Positions 7,666-15,360 of a stretch of 32,673 nt of DNA are shown in pieces. The stretch comes from Oceanospirillaceae bacterium UBA2001 (lineage in GTDB: Bacteria; Pseudomonadota; Gammaproteobacteria; Pseudomonadales; Balneatricaceae). Position 1 is the first letter of the stretch. Each line of letters starts with the position of its first letter. The notes beneath the pieces are model-generated. The model was not told the DNA's origin. It was given only the letters and a program-made list of their open reading frames with translations, and did no database searches. Location: the NCBI GenBank assembly GCA_002335115.1, contig DDCR01000190.1, positions 1 through 32,673 on the forward strand, in the 5' to 3' direction. The position numbers were made by a program, and so were the translations under genes.

Positions 7666-8970
7666 ATGATCGTATACTTAATGTTTGGAATGTCTCAGTC
7701 TTATGCTTTAGATTTACCCAAACCCTTAACCCCGGATGATTTCATCACTGTTGATGAAAGGCAAGCCAAACTTGGGCAGTTATTATTTTACGATAAGATT
7801 TTATCAGGTAACCAAAATATATCTTGCGGCACATGCCATCATCATGATTTGGGTGGCAGCGATGGCTTATCCTTGGGCATAGGCGAAGGAGGCAATGGGA
7901 TTGGCACCCAAAGAACACCAGGGATAGGCACTGATAAAATTAAAAAACGCATTCCCAGAAATGCACAGGCACTTTGGAATCTAGGCGCCAAAGAATTTAA
8001 ATTTATGTTCCATGATGGGCGACTTTCAAAATCAAATCTTTATGAAAATGGTTATAATTCTCCCGCAGAAGAATGGCTACCAAAAGGTTTAACAAACTTA
8101 CTTGCAGCCCAAGCTATGTTTCCCGTTACCTCACAATTTGAAATGGCAGGAAATCCAAAAGAAAATCAAATCGCAGGCGCTACTCATGACCGAATTGACC
8201 ACGTGTGGCCAATTATTTCAAAACGCGTGCGCAATATACCTGAATATGGTGAGATGTTTGTAAGCGCGTTCGATCATATTGAAAACGCTGCTGATGTCAC
8301 TATGGTTGAAATTGCAGAGGCTTTGTCTGCCTTTATTAACCTTGAATGGCGCAGCTATGATGCGCCATTTGATGAGTTCATTGCTGGCAATAACAATGCT
8401 TTAACATCGGCACAAAAACGCGGATTAGATCTATTTTATAATAAGGCCGACTGCGCATCCTGTCATGCGGGTCAGTTATTTACTGATCATGCTTTTCATG
8501 CCTTAGCTCTGCCCCCTTTTGGGCCGGGACGCACAAGGCGGTTTGACCCTTCTACTCGTGATGTTGGCCGCATGGCAGAAACTGACTTATTAGAAGATGC
8601 TTATCGGTTTAGAACCCCGAGCATTAGGAACGTCACTCTTACTGCGCCTTATGGGCATAACGGGGCCTATGCCACGCTTGAGAGTATTGTAAGACACCAC
8701 CTCTCTCCCTTAAAGTCATTGCAACAATGGGAACCTAAGCAGGCTCATTTACCTGATGTACCATGGGTAAGCCAAATAGATTTTTTAGTTCATGATGACA
8801 AGCGAGAGATGGCACGGATAAAGTCATCTGTTGATATAAAGCCAATGACATTAGCCGATAACGAAATTGACGATTTGCTTGCTTTTTTAACCGCACTTGA
8901 AGGAAAAAGAGCAGATGAATTACCCTTGGGGCGCCCTTACGAGGTTCCTAGCAAACTGCCTGTTGATTAA
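7666..8970 (+). CDS. Di-heme cytochrome c peroxidase / MauG-family protein
   Basis: This 434-residue protein has two heme c attachment motifs, CGTCH at about residue 54 and CASCH at about residue 263. It also has the family signature FRTPSIRNVTLTAPYGHNGAY, seen in bacterial cytochrome c peroxidases and MauG-like enzymes. N-terminal residues 1-14 (MIVYLMFGMSQSYA) look like a short signal peptide lacking a positive charge, so the start is doubtful. The ATG at 7666 has no ribosome-binding site, and ATG 7681 is an alternative. The open frame extends far upstream, but that part is antisense to the Sel1 gene and unlike this family. The protein is expected in the periplasm, reducing H2O2 or oxidising a protein or small-molecule substrate. 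It is convergent with leuA and seems unrelated to the TRAP operon. Confidence 0.87.
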   Translation: MIVYLMFGMSQSYALDLPKPLTPDDFITVDERQAKLGQLLFYDKILSGNQNISCGTCHHHDLGGSDGLSLGIGEGGNGIGTQRTPGIGTDKIKKRIPRNAQALWNLGAKEFKFMFHDGRLSKSNLYENGYNSPAEEWLPKGLTNLLAAQAMFPVTSQFEMAGNPKENQIAGATHDRIDHVWPIISKRVRNIPEYGEMFVSAFDHIENAADVTMVEIAEALSAFINLEWRSYDAPFDEFIAGNNNALTSAQKRGLDLFYNKADCASCHAGQLFTDHAFHALALPPFGPGRTRRFDPSTRDVGRMAETDLLEDAYRFRTPSIRNVTLTAPYGHNGAYATLESIVRHHLSPLKSLQQWEPKQAHLPDVPWVSQIDFLVHDDKREMARIKSSVDIKPMTLADNEIDDLLAFLTALEGKRADELPLGRPYEVPSKLPVD

Positions 8971-8972
8971 AT

Positions 8973-9021
8973 GGGCTGGCTGTTTTTCTTTAATAACCTG
9001 TTTAATCCATCCAGCCTGCCC
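8973..9021. terminator. Imperfect inverted repeat between convergent genes, possible bidirectional terminator
   Basis: GGGCTGGCTG at 8973-8982 pairs with CAGCCTGCCC at 9012-9021 with one T-T mismatch, giving a nine-pair stem around a 29-base loop. It lies between the stops of the cytochrome gene and leuA. There is no T run outside the stem, so terminator function is uncertain. Confidence 0.35.
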
Positions 9022-9057
9022 GTTTAAAGGCAAGAGCAAGATGGAGTCAAAGGTCGT

Positions 9058-10743
9058 TTAAGCGACGTTTATGACACTTTCTATCTGATGACGGCTAAAG
9101 GCTGTCAGCATCGCCTGTAAGGTTGCCGCAGTCGTGTCTTCTGCTTGTGCTACAGCATGGCATACGACGCCGTTAACATGCATCTCAATACACGCAAGGG
9201 CTTGTGCATCTGTGCCCTTAGTCATGGCGTGTTGATCAAATTGGGTGACTTCAATGGGGCAACTGTATTGCCTGCTAAGTACGTCACTCAAGGCTTCTAA
9301 AGCGCCTGCTCCAGACCCTTCAAGTGCCCCCTGATGGAGGTTAAAGCAACCCTCAATAATAATACTATCTTCGCTGGTGACTGCATTTAACCGGTAGTCT
9401 CTCAACTGCCATGCGGGGTCCACAGCCACAAAGTATGTATCATAAAGTTGCTTAATTTGTTGTGGTGAAACCTCTACACCAGAGGTTTCTGTGGCTTGTT
9501 GCACAATCTTACTTAACACAGGGTGCATCCACTTAGGTAATTCAATGCCATAATCTCGCTCTAGCACCAACGCCACACCACCCTTGCCACTTTGACTATT
9601 AATGCGCACTACGGCCTCGTACTCACGGCCAATATCCCGCGGGTCTATGGGCAAGTAGGCAACGTCCCAGTGAGATTTATCATGCTGCTTATGAAACGCC
9701 ACTGACTTGCGAATAGCGTCTTGATGGCTACCAGAAAATGCCGTATACACCAATTCTCCAGCCCATGGGTGGCGCGGTGATACAGCAATCTCAGTACAGC
9801 TTTCAACCACTTCAATAATTTCCAATACATTGCTTATGTCTAAGGTGGGATCAATGCCTTGAGAGTACAAGTTCATGGCCATGGTAATGACGTCCATATT
9901 GCCCGTGCGTTCACCATTGCCCATCAAAGTGCCTTCTACCCGATCGGCTCCTGCCAAAATGCCTAATTCGGCTGCAGCCACTGCACACCCTCGATCATTG
10001 TGGGTGTGCAGACTAATCGTCACCTGTGAGCGATGCTTTAAATGGCGGCAAAAGTATTCCACCTGATCAGCAAATAAATTGGGTGTTGAAAGTTCTACAG
10101 TAGACGGCAAATTAATAATGAGTTCACGATCAACGCTGGGCAACCATTGTTCAATCACTGCGTCACACACTTCTACCGCATAATCCATTTCCGTGCCCGT
10201 AAAGCTTTCGGGCGAGTACTCAAAGCTCCAATGTGTTTGGGGGTATTTATTGGCATACTTAAGCACCCATTGAGCGCCCTGCACCGCGATGGCCTTAATG
10301 CCCTCTTCTGGTAAGCCAAATACTTGTTCACGTTGCACTGTAGACGTTGAGTTATACACATGCACTATAGCCCGCTTCACCCCATCCAAGGCCTCATAGG
10401 TCTTTTTAATTAATTCTTCTCGGGCAGGGGTAAGCACTTGCAAGGTCACATCATCAGGCACCTTATTTTGTTCAATCAACATGCGCACAAAATCAAAGTC
10501 TGTGGTGGATGCTGATGGAAAGCCGACTTCTATTTGTTTAAAACCCAACTTAACCAAGAGTTCAAACATGCGCAGTTTTTGTTCACTGTTCATGGGGTTT
10601 ACCAAGGCCTGATTACCATCACGCAAATCCACACTGCACCACATAGGCGCTTGGGTGATGGATTTGCTGGGCCAAGTGCGATCCGCTAAAGGTGTGGATT
10701 TAAAAGGCTGGTACTTGCGGTGGTTAAACGTATGGTCAAGCAT
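9058..10743 (-). CDS. leuA: 2-isopropylmalate synthase, type 2
   Basis: This 561-residue LeuA catalyses the first committed step of leucine synthesis: acetyl-CoA plus 2-oxoisovalerate to 2-isopropylmalate. The length and N-terminus (YQPFKSTPLADRTWP) match the type-2 LeuA found in Mycobacterium and Pseudomonas rather than the E. coli form. The HMGL-like catalytic barrel shows SVDLRDGNQAL (37-47) and the metal-binding HTHNDRG (246-252). The C-terminal ~120 residues form the leucine-binding allosteric domain. The start ATG at 10743 has a modest AGAGTG ribosome-binding site. It stands alone, divergent from an Lrp-family regulator that probably controls it. The short upstream region holds no leucine-rich leader peptide, so attenuation is unlikely. 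Confidence 0.96.
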   Translation of the reverse strand: MLDHTFNHRKYQPFKSTPLADRTWPSKSITQAPMWCSVDLRDGNQALVNPMNSEQKLRMFELLVKLGFKQIEVGFPSASTTDFDFVRMLIEQNKVPDDVTLQVLTPAREELIKKTYEALDGVKRAIVHVYNSTSTVQREQVFGLPEEGIKAIAVQGAQWVLKYANKYPQTHWSFEYSPESFTGTEMDYAVEVCDAVIEQWLPSVDRELIINLPSTVELSTPNLFADQVEYFCRHLKHRSQVTISLHTHNDRGCAVAAAELGILAGADRVEGTLMGNGERTGNMDVITMAMNLYSQGIDPTLDISNVLEIIEVVESCTEIAVSPRHPWAGELVYTAFSGSHQDAIRKSVAFHKQHDKSHWDVAYLPIDPRDIGREYEAVVRINSQSGKGGVALVLERDYGIELPKWMHPVLSKIVQQATETSGVEVSPQQIKQLYDTYFVAVDPAWQLRDYRLNAVTSEDSIIIEGCFNLHQGALEGSGAGALEALSDVLSRQYSCPIEVTQFDQHAMTKGTDAQALACIEMHVNGVVCHAVAQAEDTTAATLQAMLTAFSRHQIESVINVA

Positions 10744-10830
10744 AAGAACACTCTGGTTAAATCATTTTAACTTGCATCCAACTAGTGTATCGGCAAATAA
10801 GCGCAATATCACATCTAATTTAGCTAAAAC

Positions 10831-10859
10831 TTGACAATAAAAGCAATAATTAATACTAT
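10831..10859 (+). promoter_or_regulatory. Sigma-70 promoter of the Lrp-family gene
   Basis: TTGACA at 10831-10836 and TACTAT at 10854-10859 are separated by exactly 17 bases. This predicts a transcript start near 10866, giving a leader of about 47 bases before the ATG at 10913. Confidence 0.75.
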
Positions 10860-10872
10860 AAAAGCATTAATT

Positions 10873-10887
10873 CGCAATATATTTGCG
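10873..10887. promoter_or_regulatory. Perfect palindrome, probable Lrp/AsnC-type operator
   Basis: CGCAA-TATAT-TTGCG is a perfect 15-base inverted repeat with an AT-rich centre, the geometry typical of Lrp-family sites. It lies immediately downstream of the predicted start of transcription and upstream of the ribosome-binding site. This position fits autorepression, and possibly control of the divergent leuA. Confidence 0.55.
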
Positions 10888-10912
10888 TTAAAGCTTATTT
10901 TTGAAGAATACT

Positions 10913-11392
10913 ATGACGACCTTAGACCGCTACGATCTTAATATCTTGCGTCACCTGCAAGACGACGGTAGTTTATCCAACCAAGAGTTGGCTGAACGGG
11001 TAGGCCTTACGGCTGCACCTTGCTCTAGGCGTGTCAAACAATTGGAAGAAGAGGGTGTTATTCGTGATCGCGTGGTGCGGATTAGTGACCGAGCCGTAAA
11101 TCTCAATCTCACCGCCCTACTGCATATCAGTATGGACAAACACATCCCTGAGCGCTTTGCAGAATTTGAGCAAGCCGTGGCCCAACTGCCTGAAGTTATG
11201 GAGTGTTATTTGATTACCGGCCACGAAGCCGATTATCAACTTAAAGTCGTGGTTCCCGATATGGATCGCTACCACGACATTTTATTAGGCAAAATCACCA
11301 AGATAAAAGGTGTCAGTGGTGTCAAATCAGCCTTTGTGATGCGCAAAGTACTGGATAGCACTGCACTGCCTTTAGGCTATGTGAAGCATTAA
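10913..11392 (+). CDS. Lrp/AsnC-family transcriptional regulator
   Basis: This 159-residue protein has an N-terminal winged helix-turn-helix (LDRYDLNILRHLQDDGSLSNQELAERVGLTAAPCSRRVKQLEEEGVI, residues ~3-50, in parts) and a C-terminal RAM/ACT-like ligand-binding domain with the conserved VMECYLITGHEADYQLKVV segment. I use ATG 10913 with GAAGAA upstream rather than the TTG at 10901. It is divergent from leuA, so leucine or a branched-chain amino acid is a plausible effector. A promoter and a palindrome are visible upstream. It could be Lrp itself or a local paralogue; without comparison to the genome I leave the symbol empty. Confidence 0.92.
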   Translation: MTTLDRYDLNILRHLQDDGSLSNQELAERVGLTAAPCSRRVKQLEEEGVIRDRVVRISDRAVNLNLTALLHISMDKHIPERFAEFEQAVAQLPEVMECYLITGHEADYQLKVVVPDMDRYHDILLGKITKIKGVSGVKSAFVMRKVLDSTALPLGYVKH

Positions 11393-11444
11393 TCTTGTCT
11401 TAGGGGAATCAACTAGGGTGTCTATAAAAAACTTGTGCCACAAC

Positions 11445-12566
11445 TTAGTGTGAAGCTTTGCGCCAATTTAGCGCCTGCAGGGCATCAGAGAAGTGATCGA
11501 GTGACCATTGTTCTGCCAAAGCCTGTATGAGTAAATCACGCCCGCTAACCGGCCTTAAACTTGCAGTTGGGGGGTCACGATCCATATTGCTCGAAAAAGG
11601 ATAGCTATCACTCAAGGCTGTAACTGCTGCTGATAATTCCTCAGCACTTAATTGGCTCTGCCTTAATTGTTCATAACAAGCCAGTTGCATGCGCTGCTGG
11701 TCGACCGATTCCATGGCTTTGCCAAAGGCTGATGAAATTTGGAACAAGTTAGCCATGCGCTGCACATCAGTCGATACATTCTCACCTGCGGCATGCATGA
11801 GTGCTGGGTTAAAAAACAGCCCATCCCCTTTTTTCAGTGGCAGTTGCACCGCATGTTGGGCAAAGTAGTCTACAAACTCAGGATCACGATACAGGGCATA
11901 GCCATATTCGTAGCGCTGAGAATAAGGTAATAACATCGTGGGACCAGACTCTACGGGCATGTCTGAGTGAGCCACAGCGCCTTGTAAAGTGAGCATAGCC
12001 GACATCACTTGCACGTGTAACGGATAACGCGTAACTTCCTCATCGTTGGTGAAACCCAAATGATAGTCACGGTGCGGTTGCTGGGCAGCGCCTCCAGGGT
12101 AAACCAAATTAACCTGAGACGTTAACTGATAATCTGGCCCCAGCCAAGATTCACACACTTGAGCTAACAATGGGTTCTTATAATAGTCTATAAAAGCTTG
12201 GGGCTGAGTTACGGCCAACTTTTCCAAACAATTCCAAATACGACCGTTGACCCCTTGCGCTGCAAAATGATCACCGTTGGTTTGAGGGTTTTTATTTTGC
12301 TCATGCAACAACTGGTAAAATACCTCAGTTGCTGCATCCACTGCAGCGACTTGGTCATAGAGTTGACGCACCACAAAAACACCCGCACCAAGCTGCAAGC
12401 ATTGCGCCCACTCAGCTTGTACTTGAGCTTTATTGTGTGCATCAAGAGTTCGCAGTTGATCACCGTCGTAAATAGGAATATGAGCCGAAAAATCAACAGC
12501 AAATGGATAATCTTTAAGCTTTAAATGAGGCTTTAAGCTGGCTTCAAAGGCCTTCATGTTATGCAT
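11445..12566 (-). CDS. Phytanoyl-CoA dioxygenase (PhyH) family, putative Fe(II)/2-oxoglutarate oxygenase
   Basis: This 373-residue protein has the PhyH metal site: His165-Arg-Asp167 (PHRDYHLG), distal His258 (ALMHAAGEN) and Arg270, which would bind 2-oxoglutarate. An SGPTMLLPYSQR segment in between is typical of the family. Members hydroxylate or demethylate diverse small molecules, for example the phosphonate hydroxylase PhnY. The ATG start has AAGGAAT upstream. The gene is last in the leftward inositol operon, 31 bases after iolG, so it is probably made together with the inositol enzymes. Its substrate may be a modified cyclitol such as an O-methyl-inositol, which it would convert to free inositol, but this is a guess from position only. 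No strong terminator follows. Confidence 0.8.
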   Translation of the reverse strand: MHNMKAFEASLKPHLKLKDYPFAVDFSAHIPIYDGDQLRTLDAHNKAQVQAEWAQCLQLGAGVFVVRQLYDQVAAVDAATEVFYQLLHEQNKNPQTNGDHFAAQGVNGRIWNCLEKLAVTQPQAFIDYYKNPLLAQVCESWLGPDYQLTSQVNLVYPGGAAQQPHRDYHLGFTNDEEVTRYPLHVQVMSAMLTLQGAVAHSDMPVESGPTMLLPYSQRYEYGYALYRDPEFVDYFAQHAVQLPLKKGDGLFFNPALMHAAGENVSTDVQRMANLFQISSAFGKAMESVDQQRMQLACYEQLRQSQLSAEELSAAVTALSDSYPFSSNMDRDPPTASLRPVSGRDLLIQALAEQWSLDHFSDALQALNWRKASH

Positions 12567-12597
12567 TATTTGTATTCCTTATCAAGGGTCTATCAAT

Positions 12598-13596
12598 TCA
12601 GCTGATCTCACTCACTGCCACAGTGCGGCCTTGCTCAATAGACACAATTGCAGCTTCTGCCAAACGTAAGGCTTGTAAGCCATCGTTCATGGTGGGCAAA
12701 ACCACATCAGCACCATTAAGAGCAGCAATAAAACTGGCCAACTCTGATTGGTAGGCGGCCTCGTAACGCTCTAGAAAGAAGTGCAAGGGTTTGGCAAGAG
12801 TCACACCGGCTTGGGTATAACTGGTTAACGTATTTTCATTCACATTAGAGGCGGTTAACATACCTTTGCTACCATGCACTTCAAAGCGCTGGTCGTAACC
12901 AAAACTTGCGCGACGACTATTAGAAATTTGGGCTAATTTACCAGAGGCGGTGCGCAAAGTGACTAAGGCAGTATCCACATCTCCTGCTAGACCAATGGCT
13001 GGGTCCACTAGACAGGATGCCTGTGCTGTGACTTGTACAACTTCCTCTGCTAAGAGAAAACGGGCCATGTCAAAGTCATGAATGGTCATGTCACGAAACA
13101 ATCCACCGGAAACCTTAATGTAATCTACCGGCGGAGGTGACGGGTCTTTGGATATAATACTCACTAATTCAACGTCACCAATGTCACCTGCGGCGATGCG
13201 TTGCTGCAGCAAAGCAAAGTTGGAGTCAAAACGGCGATTAAAAGCCAGCATAGAAGTGATAGGGCTGGCGTTAACCTTCGCCACGACCTGCTGCACCCGT
13301 GCTAATGATAAGTCGATGGGTTTTTCACAAAATACATGCTTGCCAGTAAGGACGGCCTGTTCGATCAGATCAGCATGGGTATCGGTGGCTGAACACACCA
13401 AAATACCCGTAATAGATGGGTCTGAAAAAATTTGCTCAGGGGTCATTTGTTGACAACCCAGGGCTGCACTTAAGTGATCTGCATTAACTTGATAAGGGTC
13501 GTGCAAAGCAACTAGTTCTGCTTGAGGGTTAAGTGCCACATTGTGCCCATGGATTTTACCGATGCGCCCAGCACCAAATAACGCTAGTTTAATCAT
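12598..13596 (-). CDS. iolG: Inositol 2-dehydrogenase
   Basis: This 332-residue Gfo/Idh/MocA enzyme oxidises myo-inositol to 2-keto-myo-inositol (scyllo-inosose) with NAD+. The Rossmann loop is GAGRIG (8-13), the EKP motif is at 91-93 with catalytic Lys92, and the Asp169-x3-His173 pair (FRDMTIHDFD) corresponds to the Asp/His of B. subtilis IolG. The length is normal. It sits between iolE (12 bases upstream) and the PhyH-family gene in an operon that also encodes IolB, IolD and IolC, which makes the assignment strong. Confidence 0.93.
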   Translation of the reverse strand: MIKLALFGAGRIGKIHGHNVALNPQAELVALHDPYQVNADHLSAALGCQQMTPEQIFSDPSITGILVCSATDTHADLIEQAVLTGKHVFCEKPIDLSLARVQQVVAKVNASPITSMLAFNRRFDSNFALLQQRIAAGDIGDVELVSIISKDPSPPPVDYIKVSGGLFRDMTIHDFDMARFLLAEEVVQVTAQASCLVDPAIGLAGDVDTALVTLRTASGKLAQISNSRRASFGYDQRFEVHGSKGMLTASNVNENTLTSYTQAGVTLAKPLHFFLERYEAAYQSELASFIAALNGADVVLPTMNDGLQALRLAEAAIVSIEQGRTVAVSEIS

Positions 13597-13608
13597 ATGT
13601 ATGCCTAC

Positions 13609-14508
13609 TTAATCAATAATAGAGTAACCCGCCGCTAGGGCTGCTTGCTGCAATGCGTTATGGCCCATTACCGCGTATTCGAATGGGTTAGCCTTGGCAG
13701 GGTCTTGCTCTGCTTCAACAATAACCCAACCCTCGTAATTTTTATCAGCTAAGGCTTGCATAAAACGTCCATAGTCGATCATGCCATCCCCTGGAACGGT
13801 GAATACGCCGCGTAACACGCAGTCAAGAAAAGAATCTTTGGTAGGGTCAACTGTGGCCATGACCTCTTGCCGAATATCTTTGGTATGCACATGATTGATG
13901 CGATGGCCGTAACGATCCACCACGCCCATGAGATCACCACCAGCGAACACCAAATGCCCCGTATCCACTAATAAACCGACAGTATCACCCGTATTTTGCA
14001 TGACTAAGTCGAGCTCTCGCTCAGTTTCAACACCCGTACCCATATGATGATGAAAGGCCAAAGGCACGCCCTCACTGGCACAATATTCAGCCACTTTAGT
14101 CAGGCGTTCCCCATAAGCAGTAAAATCTGCCTCAGGTAATATGGGCTTGTCACACAGTGGCGCATTACGCACATTCTGCACCGTATTCCAAGTTTCTCCA
14201 TAGACAATAACTGCTGCGCCCAAATCACGAAATAGCTCTAACTGCGGCCTAATATTAATGATTTCTTGTTCGGCGCTAATGTTTAACAGCTGACCCGAAA
14301 ACCAACCTGACACAAGCTGTAAGTGGTGTTCTTTTAACACTCTCCCTAGGTTGGCTTTGTCCTTGGGGAACTTGCCACCCGTTTCAGTTCCTGTAAAGCC
14401 TGCTAAACGCGTTTCTCGTAAACAAGTTTCAAGGGAAGTTTCCCCTCCCAGTTCCGGAAGGTCATCGTTAGACCAAGAAATAGGGGACATACCAAATTTA
14501 AGTTTCAT
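13609..14508 (-). CDS. iolE: myo-Inosose-2 dehydratase
   Basis: This 299-residue xylose-isomerase-like TIM-barrel protein dehydrates 2-keto-myo-inositol to 3D-(3,5/4)-trihydroxycyclohexane-1,2-dione. Recognisable stretches are MSPISWSNDDLPELGG at the start, TGTETGGKFP, FHHHMGTGVET, VDTGHLVFAGGD, NHVHTKDIR and VIVEAEQDP, which supply metal ligands (Glu, Asp, His, Glu). It lies 12 bases upstream of iolG and 48 bases after iolB. Length and motifs are normal. Confidence 0.95.
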   Translation of the reverse strand: MKLKFGMSPISWSNDDLPELGGETSLETCLRETRLAGFTGTETGGKFPKDKANLGRVLKEHHLQLVSGWFSGQLLNISAEQEIINIRPQLELFRDLGAAVIVYGETWNTVQNVRNAPLCDKPILPEADFTAYGERLTKVAEYCASEGVPLAFHHHMGTGVETERELDLVMQNTGDTVGLLVDTGHLVFAGGDLMGVVDRYGHRINHVHTKDIRQEVMATVDPTKDSFLDCVLRGVFTVPGDGMIDYGRFMQALADKNYEGWVIVEAEQDPAKANPFEYAVMGHNALQQAALAAGYSIID

Positions 14509-14556
14509 GTGAGCATCTCTATGGTTCTAGGACAAAGAAGTTTATCTAAAGCCCTC

Positions 14557-15357
14557 TCAGGTCTTTTTTAACATCCATTCATGGGCTGGGTCATTATAAA
14601 AATGCCACTCCCTAAGGGGACCTGCCATAACGTTCAAGTAGTAACTGGTATAGCCATGCGGCACACCCACAGGGTGGTATCCTTTGGGCACTAAAACCAC
14701 GTCACGATCTTCTGCAGACAAGGTTTCATCTAAGCTCCGATCGTCGGTATACACCCGCTGATGAGCATACCCAGAAGCTGGATTTAAGCGGTGATAGTAG
14801 GTTTCTTCCAGTAAAGTTTCTGTTGGGCTAGCATCACGATCGTGTTTGTGTGGCGGGTAAGAAGACCAGTGGCCCGATGGGGTAATCACCTCAACCACTA
14901 ACAAACCGTCAGCAGCCTCAGTTTCTGGTAAAATATTGCGCACATAACGCGTGTTAGTGCTTTCTCCCCTCACTTCTTGAGACATGGTATTTGGGTCTAT
15001 CAAACGCGCCGGGCCACTGCGGCCTTGACCAGGTGCACTGCAGACAGCGATCTCAATCGCCTCTAGAGCGACGATGTGGGCAGTTTCTCCTGCCGGCACA
15101 TAGACTGCACCTGGGGGCTGATCAACAAAAATACTCGTTCTACCACCCACATTATGCCAACTTTGCTGGCCCACAGAAATGTTCGCACTGCCTGTCAACA
15201 CTACCAGACAAAGCTCGCGACCTGATTGGCAGCATTCTAAGCTTTCACCGACTGACAAATCGTGTACATTAAAGCCCACGTATTTCCACCCCGCTGATTG
15301 CGGTGTGACGGAATGAACTTGGGAGCCCTTAGCGGGCTTAATCAATAATTTAGACAT
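14557..15357 (-). CDS. iolB: 5-Deoxy-glucuronate isomerase
   Basis: This 266-residue double-cupin protein of the IolB/KduI type converts 5-deoxy-D-glucuronate to 5-dehydro-2-deoxy-D-gluconate. Metal ligands are visible in PPHKHD (168-173), Glu185 (LLEETYYHR) and His228 (PKGYHPVG). It starts 3 bases after the iolD stop, so the two are likely coupled. A second IolB-family gene lies at 26531 in the divergent operon. This copy, embedded among iolD, iolE and iolG, is the one assigned to the classical myo-inositol route. Confidence 0.94.
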   Translation of the reverse strand: MSKLLIKPAKGSQVHSVTPQSAGWKYVGFNVHDLSVGESLECCQSGRELCLVVLTGSANISVGQQSWHNVGGRTSIFVDQPPGAVYVPAGETAHIVALEAIEIAVCSAPGQGRSGPARLIDPNTMSQEVRGESTNTRYVRNILPETEAADGLLVVEVITPSGHWSSYPPHKHDRDASPTETLLEETYYHRLNPASGYAHQRVYTDDRSLDETLSAEDRDVVLVPKGYHPVGVPHGYTSYYLNVMAGPLREWHFYNDPAHEWMLKKT

Positions 15358-15360
15358 GAC

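Noticed and set aside
1..9000. Lower GC of the left block as a sign of horizontal transfer
   Set aside because: The left third looks somewhat more AT-rich by eye than the iol region, but I could not compute composition or codon usage, and no mobile-element boundaries are visible.
10744..10830. Leucine-rich leader peptide before leuA
   Set aside because: The only short frame near the leuA start encodes MQVKMI with no leucine, and no attenuator hairpin was seen.
11425..11446. Possible leftward terminator after the PhyH-family gene
   Set aside because: The stem is only about four pairs with a mismatch and overlaps the stop codon, although a T run follows on the minus strand; too weak to annotate.
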